Positions 25,442 through 35,602 are shown, counted from the stretch's first letter. The stretch is 64,000 nucleotides of DNA from Streptomyces coelicoflavus (GCF_003112555.1 NZ_BEWB01000011.1:248001-312000); one strand, 5' to 3'. Made by a program: numbers and translations. Notes: generated by a model from the letters alone, not told the origin.

Positions 25442-28400
25442 CTAAGAACGGACCGCATCGAGGATCTCACCCACGAGATCCATGGCGGTCGATGCCGTTT
25501 CCAGGCCCTTGAGCGTGTCCCTCAGCCGCGTTGCGAACCGTACGACGCGTGCGGGGTTCGGGGCCGTGGGCTCAAGGGTCTGAGCCAGGGCCTCGTGGTC
25601 GCTTCGGACGTCGTCATCCTGGTCCGGGGTGAGGTGCGACGCACTGAGGTGTTCGATCTCGTCGGTGAGACGCTCAAGCAGGTCCCGGAGTGCTTCACCG
25701 TCGCCGGTCGCTCGCCCGCCGCGCTTCTCCTCCGGACGCAGGGCGACGCCCGATGCCTGCGCACCGCTCCCCGCCCGCAGTTCGGGGACGGCCGCGCTCA
25801 GCGCGTTGCGGAGCTCCATCGCGTTCCGGAAGCGCGTGCCGGGGCGCGGACTCACCCCCCGGGCGATGGTGATCCCCAGGTCCCCGTGGCCCATGAGCAG
25901 CTCCGGACCGTGCTGGAGTGACTCCGCATCCCCATAGGGCAGCGCTCCCGAGGGGTGCAGGAGGCGGTACAGGATCGCCGTCAGCGCGAAGGCGTCATGG
26001 GCCTCGGAGCGCTCGGCCGGCATGCCCTTGAGAGCCTCGAGCGGCAGATAGTCCGACGGACCAGGCGGCAGCAGGGGCTTGCCGTGCGTCACGTCCAGGC
26101 CTGCCCCCCAGCCACGTACGTACAGTTCGCTGTCGTCCGCTCCGTGCAGTACGAGGTTCTCGGGCCGCACGTCCCCATGCGTGAGCTTCCTCGCGTCCAT
26201 CATCCGGTAGAGCGTGTCGCAGGCGTCGACGATCCACCGGGTGGCTTCCACGGGGCTGATTTCGAGGCCTCCCGCCAACTTGGCCTCCAGCTTCTCCTGC
26301 AGGCTGACGCCGTCCACCTTGTGGAACACCAGCCACTGTCCACAGGGAGGAAGAAGCTCGGGAACGCCTTCGACATGCTGCACGGAATCGGAGAAGATCT
26401 CGTAGAGGCGCTCCAGCTGGGGACCGTACCCCGGGTGGAACTCGGCGACCAGCGGCTGCCGGATCTCCTCGTGGGCGAGATGGCATGTTTTCGGATGGTC
26501 CCGTTCATCGAAGCGCCGCTGGACGACGTAGCCCTCATCCCTGAGTGGCTGTTCCTCCGTCTGCCAGCCGAGGTTGGGGTCCGCCTCCCAGCCGAGGCTG
26601 GGGCGTTCCGTGCGCGGAGGCCTCCGCGTCTCCAGCCACTTGCGCACGATCGGGTTGACCCACGCCCAGTCGTCTTCTCGCTGGACGAGGATCCCGAAGT
26701 CCCGGAGCCCGTCCAGGGCCCTGACCTTCGCGGTGGCGAGCGAAGCCCGGACCGCCGTCACGAACGGCTCCTCCTCGATGAGCCGCGCGATCTCGTGCAG
26801 GAGCGACAGGACATGTTCCCGGCCGCCCTCGCCGTAAGGGTCGAGAAGCCCGATGACAGCGTCGTCCTGGTCCACGACCCAGTCGAACGCCGCGTCCACC
26901 AGTTCCGCGCTCACGTGCGTCCGCTGACTCTTCTCCAGCAGCTTCAGAACCCGCGCGCCGAGCATGTGGATGTGCTGAGGATGGCCCTGGGTGAGCTCCC
27001 ACACCCGCTCCGCGGCCTCGTCCATCACCTGGACAGGCTCCAGGAATCCGAGGTGGAACGCCTGCCGCGTGGCGTCATTGTCGAGCGGGCCGATGACGTA
27101 CGGGGTCGTGAAGTCCTGCTGGAACCGGGTGTCTTCGAGCAGATCGCGAATCCCGTGGCTCGTCGCGGCGCCGCAGACCAGAAGACCCACCCCCACCCGC
27201 TCGTTCTTGAGTCCGCGCAGCTGGGTCAGCACGGGATCCAGGTTGTCCGACTTCCTCAGCCGCCTCAGCAGATGCTGGAACTCGTCGATGACGAGCAGCA
27301 GTCCGACTGTCTCCTTGGGCCACAGCTGTCGTCGGACGCGGACCCACCAGTTCACGAAGTCCAGCGGGGCGTTGCCTTCGGGCATCCCGATCGCCGGCGC
27401 ACGGTACTCAAAAGCGTGATCCACCGCGAGCACGAGAGCCTGGGCGATGTCGGTCATCAAGAGGCGGCCGGAGTCCTCGGTCATCTCGGCGTTGAGGTAG
27501 ACCGGGAAGACTCGTGGAATCCGCCACTTGCCTGGGGGCGGCAGCTCGTGGGACCCGGGGGTCCGCACCTCACTGAGCTGGTACGCGATGGAGGTCTTCC
27601 CTGCCTGTCGCGAGCCCGTCATGAACAAGGTGCCCGCGTGGCCGCGCGACGCCTTCTCGTAATGGCGTGCCAGATCCTCGAGCTCTTTGGTGCGCCCTAC
27701 GAACATCGCAGGATCAACGCGGTCGCTCGGCTTGAAATGCGCGGACAGCCGCTGGTCCAGGGGATAGTTGCTCACCGATTGGGTCGCGGTCGTGGGCGGC
27801 AGCGGGCCTTGGGGAAGCACCCCCGAGGCCGTGACCTTCACCTCCTGGTGTTCGCCGGTGAGGAGGAGGAGCCGTGTCGCCTTGGCACCGGCCTCCATTC
27901 TGTCGAGCCGAACCCATCCCTCCGGACCTGCGCCCTCGATACCCAGCGTGATCTGCGAGACGGACTGGAGCGCGGTGATCTCCGCCTTGACCTCCACAGG
28001 GCCGGAACCCAGCCGGGTGACCCTCAGCAGCCTCAGTTCGAGCAGGCGTCCCTCTCCATCGCTCTTCCTGCTCAGGTGATCCCGCGCTACGTCCTCCCAG
28101 GCGGCGTTCAGTGCGTCGGAGAGCAAGGACGACGCCTCTCTCAGCCTGTGCGAGATGAGATTCTCCGACAACAGCGCCTGCAGTCGCAGGTCGGCCTCGA
28201 TACGCCTCGTCTTCTCGACCGAGTCGCGCGTCGCGCTGCCGGTTAGAACGGACAGCACGTCATCGTGTTCCAGCTGGATGGCGACCCCCGCCCACACCGT
28301 GTGCAGCAGCTTCAAGGACTCCGCGTCCCGTGGGCCAGCCTCCTCCTTCAGCTTCAGCGCGGCTGAGGCCAGCCCCTCCGAAAGCACTGGCACCTGCCTG

Positions 28401-31400
28401 GTGGCCGCTTGGGAGACAAGCTCCTCGGTCTCGGGCGGCAACGACTGGGGCTCCTCCTCCGAGGACAGGGTGTCGGCGTAGTCCATCGCCTCCTCGCCCA
28501 CCTCGACGCCGAGCTGGAGCAGGGTGACTGCGGCGTACCGGTAGCCCTCGGCGAACCTGGCCTCGTCGCAGAAGGATCTCAGCCCCCCGAGAACTCTCAC
28601 CCGCTCTTCCAAGCCGGGCGCCAGCTCCGCGAGTGCGCGCCATTGCGTGAACGCGTCCCGCACCAGTCCGTGGCGTCCGAGCAACTCCGCGCAGTACTGG
28701 TGGGCGTCGCGCGTCACGGTGTCGTCGCGGCCGCCCGTGGTCCTGTCCTTCAGATGGTTCCGGACGAAACGCAGCAGTCGCTCCGGATCCGTCGCCAGGC
28801 TCTCCGCCACGCGCTCCAGGTGGACCCGGCCGAGAGGCGGGAGGGTTGCGTCGTTGAGGGCCTCGGGGACGTCCCGCTCGATCGCCCAGGTAACCAGATC
28901 GTCCAGGCCGACCGGGGGATGGCGCAGCTCTTGGAGCGCCTGCAGATAGAGCCTCCGATCCCGCTTCCGATCGCGGTGGGCCAGCACGACGGCGAGGGAC
29001 AGGGGTAAGTCCGAGGTGCCGGGAGGCCGGAGCCGCGCGAACTCCAGCAGCAACTTCGCCGCGACGAGCGGACGGTGGCCCAGATGCGCGATCAGGCCGG
29101 CATGGGCGAGGGCCTCGTCCATAGAACCGTCACGGACGGTCCGGAAGAGCGCCAGCAGTTCGCGGGCATGCGCGTACTTGTTACGGGCCGCGGCGATCTG
29201 AACCTGCAGGCGGACACCGTCCGGCAGATGTCCCAGCACTCCGGCCACCACATCGGCCTCGTCGTACTTCTCGCGCTTGAGCAGGCACACCACCGTGGCC
29301 TTCACCAGCACAATGTTCCTGGGGGCCTTCGCGAGGAGCAACTCACTGAACAGGGCTCCCGCCCGCTCCCAGTCCTCCGCCGCGGCGGCCTCCAGCGCGG
29401 GTCGTGCCTCGTCCTGAAGCTCGTGCGCCAGCCCTTGGGCCAGCTGCCCCCAGTCGACCTCCGGCTGGAACCAGGTCAGCGCCTTGCTCTGGAGGGCGTT
29501 CACCTCGGCCCCGTACTCGTGCACCAGAAGCTGGACCGCTTCGGCCTCCGACACCTGCGGATCCTTGACCTTCCCGAGGATCTTCCGGTTGTCGGGCGGT
29601 GGCGTCTGCCGCCGGTCGACAACGCTCTCGCGTAGTACGGCCGCCTCGACGGAGGTCGCATTGCGGCGCAGCGCGAGGTCGGCATACCGGATCAGGGCCG
29701 GTGTGTCGTTCTGCCGTTGTGCCAGTTTGGCGAGGCTGAGCTGCAGTTCGTACTTGGAGTACGGCTGGTGATGGCGCTCAAGGAGGTCGCGCAGTTGCCG
29801 GTCCCGCTCCAACTCGCGGGAGATCCGGACCGCCGGAGGGAGGAGCGCGGTCTCCGCGCGGGTGTGGTCGATCCACATCATCAAGAGATCCCAGGCCTCC
29901 TGCTGGTGCCCGGCGGTCTCCAGGACTGCAGCCATCTCGGCGGCAGCCTTCGGGCTGGGGTTGGCCAGGACCGAGAACAGGTTCCGCATCGTGGCCACAT
30001 AGCGGGTGACGTTGCCCTGCGGCCCGGCCTGCATCGCCCTGCGCACCGCGGTGCCAGCGATGTAGAACTTGTGGTTGTCTGGCGCACTGCGGAATTCGGC
30101 GATCCGGCGTGCCGCCAGCCCCTCGGGGCTGTCAACGGCCGTGCGGGACTCCGTGCCGGCAAGGGTGTCGGCGGCGCCGGGCGGGGCGCTCACGCCCCGG
30201 ACCGGCGGAGGCTTGGCCCCGGCGGGGGTAGGCACGGGCCTGCCCAGGGACGAGAACAGCGTGGTAAGTACCCGCAGTTGTGCCTCCGTGTACTGCCGGG
30301 TGGACACGCGCGCGTAGTACGTCAAGGCGGTGGCCGCCTCCTCCAGGTGACCGGACGCCGCGTACACGCAGCCGAGGTTCCAGGCCGCAGCGGCACCCAG
30401 CCAGTACACAGTGGACACGCTGTCGTAGAGCGTGATGGCCTCTTCAGCACGGCCAGCGCGCACCAGGGTTCCCAAGGCGTTGCCGAGCGCCAGGGACTGG
30501 CCCTTGCGGACGGCTCGCACCCAGGCGTCCGCCACGACCGAGGGATCGGAGTCCGGCGGCAGACGCTGCGCCTCCAGGATGAAGGGGTTGCTCGCCTCAA
30601 GTCCGGCGATCTCCTGCAGGTGGACATCCGGTACGAACGCCGGATCCGGGTTCCGCTTCGCACTGGTGACACCCGAAGGCGGCGAGGGCGGATCGAATGC
30701 CTCGGCCGACAGGCCCCCCCTGCGGACCGCCTCGTCCCGCAGGAACACCACGCGCGGAAGACGGTCGGGCGGCGTCCACGCCACGGCGTCCTGGAGCACC
30801 CGCACTGCCGACCGGTGGTCGCCGCTGTTGATCAGCCACAGAGCGAGATTGCGATTGAGGAACGAGTCACGGTGCCGGTTGACCAGGTCGATCAATCGTT
30901 CGAGGGTCTCCCGGTCCGGCACGGGAACCCGCTTGGCCCGGAGCTGCGAGGCCAGCACGCCCACCGCGGCGGGCTCACGCCGCGAGGCCCACTCGGCCGA
31001 CTCCAGAACGGCCTGGAGTCCCGCGGTGTCCAGCTGGGCCGAGAGGTAGCTCCGCCATGTTCCGGGATCGTCAATGCCGGACAGCGGTCGCGCCTGTCCC
31101 GCGGGGACGAACGGAGTGTTCTGTGCCTGTCCCGGTTCGGCCGACGCCCTGCGCAGCCTGGTGACGAGCGGCGCAGTCCAGCCGACCGGGGCGCCCGATT
31201 CCTGGGCCCGGTCCAACCGCTGTCCCGCGAGCACGAGATCGCCGGCGTCTAGTGCGTTACGGGCGAGCTCGAGGTGATGGCGCCAGGTCACGGCCCCGGC
31301 TGCCTCGATGCGATCGACGGTCCTGCGAGCCGCGTCGAGGTCGTTCTGCTCCCGGTGGATACGGAGCAGCAGGAACGCCCCAGGGGATCGCGGATTCTCC

Positions 31401-33739
31401 GACAGCAACCGGTCCAGACCAGCCGCGGCCTCCACCACCCGACCGGACGCGTGGAGGCGCTTGGCCTCTTTCTCCGGACGAGGGGGCGCCGACGCCTGAG
31501 CCGGTACGACGGGGGCGGCTTGCGGAGGTGCCTGACGGGCCCCGTGGAGGTACTCGAACTCCTCCATCCCCCGGCGCTGGAGCGGTTCCATACGGCCGGA
31601 CAGAACCGCCTTGAAGACGACCAGGGATTCGAGAGCCGACCGTGCCTGGCCGACCTGGGCGTAGGCGACCGCGACGTTCCAGGCCGCGGTGGCGTTGACG
31701 TACTGGTGCGGTCCGAACCGGCGGTAGAGACGCAACGCGTCCGTCGGCCTTCCCGCGCTCACGGCCCAACCCACGGCGAAGCCGAGAGCGAAGGAGTTGC
31801 CCTCCTCAAGCGAGCGGGCGTACAGCTGTGCCTCTTCCGCGGGCGGGCGCGGCCCGGTCTCCGGGAGGGCGGTCTCGGCTGGGTCGCAGACCCGCTGGAA
31901 CGGCTGTACCCGCGGCTTCAACAGGTTCGCGCCCACGACTGGTTCGGCGGTGACCGCGCCTTCCGGTGGCACGGGGGGATGGCCGAGTCGGAACACCTGC
32001 TCGGCGCGCTCGGCCTCGCCGAGGACGCGCAGGGCGTCGAGCTGCAGTTGCCACAGGACCGGGCGCAGCACCGGACGGGCCCGCTCGAGTGCCACGTCCG
32101 TCAGCGCGACGGCCAGGTCGGGTGCGACGTGCAGCAGGTCGCGGGCCGTGCTGACCACGTCGTCCAGCAGCCCGGTCCGGCCGAGTCGCCGGACGTACTC
32201 CTCCACCTGGCGCCGCTCGGGTGCCTCGTGATCCGGCGCTCGGAGGGCGGCCATGATCCTGGCCAGCAGACCCTCGTCACTGGCGCCCTCCAGGCCCGGT
32301 GACGGGGTGTCGACCGTACCGAGCGGCGGCAGAGCGCCGACCGGAACGTCCGCCCCCTGCCGCGGTACCAGCGTCCGTACGGCCGCGCCCTCAAGCGGCC
32401 CGTTCTCCACGGTCCGCGGAGCGGAGGGGAGGGCCCGCTCGGCCTCGCCGACGTAGGTCGCGGCGGCCTTCAGGTCGCCACGGTCCAGGTGCAGTTCAAC
32501 GGTGCTCAGGTGGAGTCGCACCGCCTCCTGCGCCTCCACCTCCTCGACGCGCGCTATGGCCTCCTGGACGGCGGCGACCCTCACCTCCACCGCCGTACGA
32601 CTCGCGTACTCCTCCAGCATGTCGAGCCCCTCACGGGCCTCAGGCAGGTCCCCGCGGTCCAGGGCCTGGAGGATCAGAGTGCGCAGGTCTTCTCCCTGAC
32701 CGTCAGGGTCCTGTGCCAGCGCCTTGAGCAGCGCCTCCGCCCGCGCACGGGTCTTGTAGATCGGCTCCAGGGCCGGCCGAATCATGTCGGCGGGCACGCC
32801 CGCGCCCTGCGCGGAGAGGGCGATCACGTGCCGGTGCTCCGGAGCCGCGAGCGACAGCGCCTCGGTGGCGATGCCGGTCACCCAGTCGTCGTCGCTGTTG
32901 GTACGGCGCGCCTCCAGGTCCGGTGAGGCGAGGAGGAGCGCCTCAACGACAGGTACGAGGTCCGGGGCGAGATCGTCGAGCGGCGGCGCGGGCACGTCCG
33001 GCCCGTCCCAGGAGTACTCGTTCGCGACCTCCAGCAACTCCCGGACCAACGTGCAGACCTCTGTCGTAGCCTTCACCAGGAGCGGCCAGCGCTTGCCGTT
33101 GGGTGGGACAGGCGGGAGGTTCCCGTGACGATCGGTGTTCGCGCGCGAAATGAGCATCTCCGCCGGGTGCTCGAGCAGACCGTGGTCGTCGATCACGCTC
33201 CGGCTCACGTCGTGCAGGACTGCCTCCACGGGCTTCAAGAACAGAGGGCGCGTGAAGGTGTGGTCGACGGCTGCGAGCCGGTTCGCCTCGGCGCGCAGAT
33301 GCTCGGCCCTGTCGCGCAGGACGAGTGATCCGGTGATGCGTCGCATGACCGCGTTGTCGCGCTCCAGCGCCTCCTGCAGAGGCTGGCGCACAGACTCGGG
33401 CAGCGCGCGCCCCGCGTAGAAGTAGCGCAGGCTCGTGCGTCCGGTCCAGGCGATCGCCGCCCAGTCGAGCAGTTCGGCGAGGGCGTACTCTCCCACCGCC
33501 GCCGCACTCTGGCCCAGCCGGGGCAGCAACAGCGCGTGCGGAGCGGGGCCCGCAATCCGGCCGGCGGCCGGGACGAGCACCGACGACAGCAGGGTGACCC
33601 GACGGTGCAAGAGCACCGCAAACGGAGCCACGCCCTTCAGGACCGTGGGAGAGTGGACGCCGTCCGCGTTGCGACCTCGGCCGGACAGGAACAGTTCGAG
33701 GTCCCTGGCGACCACGGACGTTTCGTTGGGAACCATCAC
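25442..33739 (-). CDS. Giant protein: helical repeats + P-loop ATPase + kinase-like domain
   Basis: 2765 residues from GTG 33739 (or ATG 33736). Residues 1-170 form a helical N-terminus; about 250-1900 is a long array of helical, TPR-like repeats; about 1905-1985 is beta-rich. A STAND/Orc1-Cdc6-like ATPase follows, opening FVGRTKELEDLARHYEKA, with P-loop GSRQAGKTS (Lys2048), Walker B VIDEFQHLL (Asp2152, Glu2153) and a winged-helix tail to about 2330. A protein-kinase-like region (about 2350-2640) keeps a catalytic-loop-like HGDVRPEN (Asp2523, Asn2528) but has GWG where DFG is expected. It ends in a helical tail. An in-frame TTA codon at residue 1578 implies bldA control. Divergent from a TIR gene. 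No known family of this architecture is recognised. Confidence 0.9.
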   Translation of the reverse strand: MMVPNETSVVARDLELFLSGRGRNADGVHSPTVLKGVAPFAVLLHRRVTLLSSVLVPAAGRIAGPAPHALLLPRLGQSAAAVGEYALAELLDWAAIAWTGRTSLRYFYAGRALPESVRQPLQEALERDNAVMRRITGSLVLRDRAEHLRAEANRLAAVDHTFTRPLFLKPVEAVLHDVSRSVIDDHGLLEHPAEMLISRANTDRHGNLPPVPPNGKRWPLLVKATTEVCTLVRELLEVANEYSWDGPDVPAPPLDDLAPDLVPVVEALLLASPDLEARRTNSDDDWVTGIATEALSLAAPEHRHVIALSAQGAGVPADMIRPALEPIYKTRARAEALLKALAQDPDGQGEDLRTLILQALDRGDLPEAREGLDMLEEYASRTAVEVRVAAVQEAIARVEEVEAQEAVRLHLSTVELHLDRGDLKAAATYVGEAERALPSAPRTVENGPLEGAAVRTLVPRQGADVPVGALPPLGTVDTPSPGLEGASDEGLLARIMAALRAPDHEAPERRQVEEYVRRLGRTGLLDDVVSTARDLLHVAPDLAVALTDVALERARPVLRPVLWQLQLDALRVLGEAERAEQVFRLGHPPVPPEGAVTAEPVVGANLLKPRVQPFQRVCDPAETALPETGPRPPAEEAQLYARSLEEGNSFALGFAVGWAVSAGRPTDALRLYRRFGPHQYVNATAAWNVAVAYAQVGQARSALESLVVFKAVLSGRMEPLQRRGMEEFEYLHGARQAPPQAAPVVPAQASAPPRPEKEAKRLHASGRVVEAAAGLDRLLSENPRSPGAFLLLRIHREQNDLDAARRTVDRIEAAGAVTWRHHLELARNALDAGDLVLAGQRLDRAQESGAPVGWTAPLVTRLRRASAEPGQAQNTPFVPAGQARPLSGIDDPGTWRSYLSAQLDTAGLQAVLESAEWASRREPAAVGVLASQLRAKRVPVPDRETLERLIDLVNRHRDSFLNRNLALWLINSGDHRSAVRVLQDAVAWTPPDRLPRVVFLRDEAVRRGGLSAEAFDPPSPPSGVTSAKRNPDPAFVPDVHLQEIAGLEASNPFILEAQRLPPDSDPSVVADAWVRAVRKGQSLALGNALGTLVRAGRAEEAITLYDSVSTVYWLGAAAAWNLGCVYAASGHLEEAATALTYYARVSTRQYTEAQLRVLTTLFSSLGRPVPTPAGAKPPPVRGVSAPPGAADTLAGTESRTAVDSPEGLAARRIAEFRSAPDNHKFYIAGTAVRRAMQAGPQGNVTRYVATMRNLFSVLANPSPKAAAEMAAVLETAGHQQEAWDLLMMWIDHTRAETALLPPAVRISRELERDRQLRDLLERHHQPYSKYELQLSLAKLAQRQNDTPALIRYADLALRRNATSVEAAVLRESVVDRRQTPPPDNRKILGKVKDPQVSEAEAVQLLVHEYGAEVNALQSKALTWFQPEVDWGQLAQGLAHELQDEARPALEAAAAEDWERAGALFSELLLAKAPRNIVLVKATVVCLLKREKYDEADVVAGVLGHLPDGVRLQVQIAAARNKYAHARELLALFRTVRDGSMDEALAHAGLIAHLGHRPLVAAKLLLEFARLRPPGTSDLPLSLAVVLAHRDRKRDRRLYLQALQELRHPPVGLDDLVTWAIERDVPEALNDATLPPLGRVHLERVAESLATDPERLLRFVRNHLKDRTTGGRDDTVTRDAHQYCAELLGRHGLVRDAFTQWRALAELAPGLEERVRVLGGLRSFCDEARFAEGYRYAAVTLLQLGVEVGEEAMDYADTLSSEEEPQSLPPETEELVSQAATRQVPVLSEGLASAALKLKEEAGPRDAESLKLLHTVWAGVAIQLEHDDVLSVLTGSATRDSVEKTRRIEADLRLQALLSENLISHRLREASSLLSDALNAAWEDVARDHLSRKSDGEGRLLELRLLRVTRLGSGPVEVKAEITALQSVSQITLGIEGAGPEGWVRLDRMEAGAKATRLLLLTGEHQEVKVTASGVLPQGPLPPTTATQSVSNYPLDQRLSAHFKPSDRVDPAMFVGRTKELEDLARHYEKASRGHAGTLFMTGSRQAGKTSIAYQLSEVRTPGSHELPPPGKWRIPRVFPVYLNAEMTEDSGRLLMTDIAQALVLAVDHAFEYRAPAIGMPEGNAPLDFVNWWVRVRRQLWPKETVGLLLVIDEFQHLLRRLRKSDNLDPVLTQLRGLKNERVGVGLLVCGAATSHGIRDLLEDTRFQQDFTTPYVIGPLDNDATRQAFHLGFLEPVQVMDEAAERVWELTQGHPQHIHMLGARVLKLLEKSQRTHVSAELVDAAFDWVVDQDDAVIGLLDPYGEGGREHVLSLLHEIARLIEEEPFVTAVRASLATAKVRALDGLRDFGILVQREDDWAWVNPIVRKWLETRRPPRTERPSLGWEADPNLGWQTEEQPLRDEGYVVQRRFDERDHPKTCHLAHEEIRQPLVAEFHPGYGPQLERLYEIFSDSVQHVEGVPELLPPCGQWLVFHKVDGVSLQEKLEAKLAGGLEISPVEATRWIVDACDTLYRMMDARKLTHGDVRPENLVLHGADDSELYVRGWGAGLDVTHGKPLLPPGPSDYLPLEALKGMPAERSEAHDAFALTAILYRLLHPSGALPYGDAESLQHGPELLMGHGDLGITIARGVSPRPGTRFRNAMELRNALSAAVPELRAGSGAQASGVALRPEEKRGGRATGDGEALRDLLERLTDEIEHLSASHLTPDQDDDVRSDHEALAQTLEPTAPNPARVVRFATRLRDTLKGLETASTAMDLVGEILDAVRS

Positions 33740-34031
33740 TGACTCGCGACCCCTGTGGTGCGTGTGCCTATCGAGTGACAGAGGGGTGCAATTCTACCCG
33801 GCCCGGACCTTCAACAGGACCATCCTTCCGCCAACTCCACTTCGCGGTGAGCGATTTGCACAGATCAAGCCATGTGATGGCTGATCTCTTACGGCAGCCG
33901 CCGGATACGCGTGACGCCAGTGGACGCGTGCGGCATCGATGTCGACAATGAGCCAGGGCATGGCCGCCTTCAACGGCCATCGAGCTGCGCCAGCGCACGG
34001 ACCTCCGAACCACGCTGCAAGGATGCACGGC
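33740..34031. other. Divergent promoter region, giant protein / TIR gene
   Basis: About 290 bases, less GC-rich than surrounding DNA, without a gene. It must carry promoters for both; no clear -35/-10 pair or operator is evident to me. Confidence 0.5.
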
Positions 34032-34937
34032 ATGAAGATCTTCATCAGCTGGTCCGGAGAAACGGCGCAAAAGTGCGCCGAAGTGCTCGGGAGGGAACTT
34101 GGGCATCTCCACCCCGAGATGAGGACTTTCGTCTCGTCGCTGGGCATCGTGAAGGGGCAAAGATCGATGGAGAGCATCGCGGCCCAACTACGGGACGCCG
34201 ATGTCGGAATCATGTGCCTCACGCGTGAGAACCAGCGGAAGCAGTGGATCAACTACGAGGCAGGAGCCCTGTCCAGGCGGACTGATGAGGACAAGGCCTA
34301 CGTCCATCCCTTCCTCATCGACATGCCACCGGAGGAGATCTCCGGCCCTCTCAAGCAGTTCCAGGCGACCGACTCCTCCGTTCGGAGGGAGGTCTTCTCC
34401 ATGATCCAGTCCCTCCACGACGAATGCGTCAACCCGTACAGCCCAGAGGCGCTGAGAAGGGCATTCGGGGATTTCTGGGACCGGGTGGACAGGGACCTGC
34501 AGGACATCAAGAAGAGAGTGCCGAGAACGGAGACACCGGTACGAGCAACGCCCGAGGACCTCTTCGGCGAACTGGTCGATCTCGTGCGCGACCAGAGCCG
34601 GAGGATCGGTGCGCTGGAGGAAAAGATGAGCGCCCTCGGTGCCGCAGCCGTACTCGTACCCGCTCCCAGGACGACTGCTGGAGACACTCCTCTGCAGGCC
34701 TCCGCCGAGGAGGACAGGACGACGGACCATACGACCGAGGAAGTCCGCGAGATCGTAGGCCGCACCCATGTGGTGCAGGAGGACGCCCACGAGGGTGGAA
34801 TCGCCGTGATCTGCGACGGCGAGGGATACCGGCGGGCCAACGAGAAGGCCGAGAAACTGCGGCGGCTCGCGAGCTGGAGCAAGATCCCCATCACAATCTC
34901 CCATGACGAGGAATCTGTGACGTTCGCCCCGCAGTAG
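34032..34937 (+). CDS. TIR-domain protein, probable NADase
   Basis: 301 residues from ATG 34032, with AAGGA at 34019-34023. The N-terminal TIR domain (about 1-135) opens MKIFISWSGE and carries the putative catalytic Glu76 (INYEAGALS), the residue used by TIR NADases. A coiled-coil stretch (about 175-205, LVDLVRDQSRRIGALEEKMS) and a C-terminal domain (about 235-301) follow; neither is of recognised family. The 33939 start lacks a ribosome site. Divergent from the giant ATPase gene: probably an effector/sensor pair (inference). Confidence 0.88.
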   Translation: MKIFISWSGETAQKCAEVLGRELGHLHPEMRTFVSSLGIVKGQRSMESIAAQLRDADVGIMCLTRENQRKQWINYEAGALSRRTDEDKAYVHPFLIDMPPEEISGPLKQFQATDSSVRREVFSMIQSLHDECVNPYSPEALRRAFGDFWDRVDRDLQDIKKRVPRTETPVRATPEDLFGELVDLVRDQSRRIGALEEKMSALGAAAVLVPAPRTTAGDTPLQASAEEDRTTDHTTEEVREIVGRTHVVQEDAHEGGIAVICDGEGYRRANEKAEKLRRLASWSKIPITISHDEESVTFAPQ

Positions 34938-34986
34938 CCGCTCCGGCGCCAACTGGTACCCTCCCGCTCACGTCCAAGGAGTTCAC

Positions 34987-35541
34987 CTGTCCACGCTGAT
35001 CGCCACGATGATCACGGCCTTGGCCAGCGTTCTGATCGCCGTGCTCGCCTACGCCCTGAACCAGCGCGGAGAGATACAACGCTCCAAGCGCCAGGCTCAC
35101 CTCGACCGGATCAACTCCCAGCTCAGGGACCTGTACGGCCCCCTCTTGGTCCTCGTTGAGGCAAACGAGCGGACATGGGACGCCTTTCGTGAACGGCACC
35201 TGACACCGCTCGAGGAACGTCGAGAGGCTGCTGGTCTCACCGAGGAACAGAGCCGGCTCTGGCGCCGGTGGGTCCTCACTGTGCTAATCCCGACAGCGCG
35301 ACAGATGCGCGACGTCGTCCTGGCCCACGGCGACCTGTTCATCGAGGACGAGATTCCCCCGCTGGTTCTCGACTTCTGCGCCCACGTCTCGTCCTACGAG
35401 GTCACGATCGTCGAGTGGGAGGCCGGGGAGGACGGCGACGTTCTGGTCCGGCATCCAGGGGAGGGCCTCGCCAGGTACGTCCGCGACGCGTACCGGAACC
35501 TCAAGTCGGCCCAGGCCAAGGTCCTCAAGGCCCAGGCATAA
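34987..35541 (+). CDS. Small membrane-anchored protein, possible CTG start
   Basis: 184 residues if it starts at CTG 34987, which sits 5 bases after a perfect AAGGAG (34976-34981); 177 from ATG 35008, which has no ribosome site. The CTG start also completes the single N-terminal TM helix (LIATMITALASVLIAVLAYAL). The rest is a soluble, helical cytoplasmic domain (LERINSQLRDLYGPLLVLVEANERTWDAF type). Only 49 bases after the TIR gene, so probably co-transcribed. Family unknown. Confidence 0.75.
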   Translation: MSTLIATMITALASVLIAVLAYALNQRGEIQRSKRQAHLDRINSQLRDLYGPLLVLVEANERTWDAFRERHLTPLEERREAAGLTEEQSRLWRRWVLTVLIPTARQMRDVVLAHGDLFIEDEIPPLVLDFCAHVSSYEVTIVEWEAGEDGDVLVRHPGEGLARYVRDAYRNLKSAQAKVLKAQA

Positions 35542-35602
35542 GCGGCCCCCGTCCCAAACCCGCCGTCCCGGTGCTCTGTCCGTCCCCCTGGTGGGCTCGG
35601 GA

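Noticed and set aside
25955..28246. 763-codon open frame opposite the giant gene
   Set aside because: Shadow frame; the minus strand has P-loop, Walker B and kinase-loop motifs in order.
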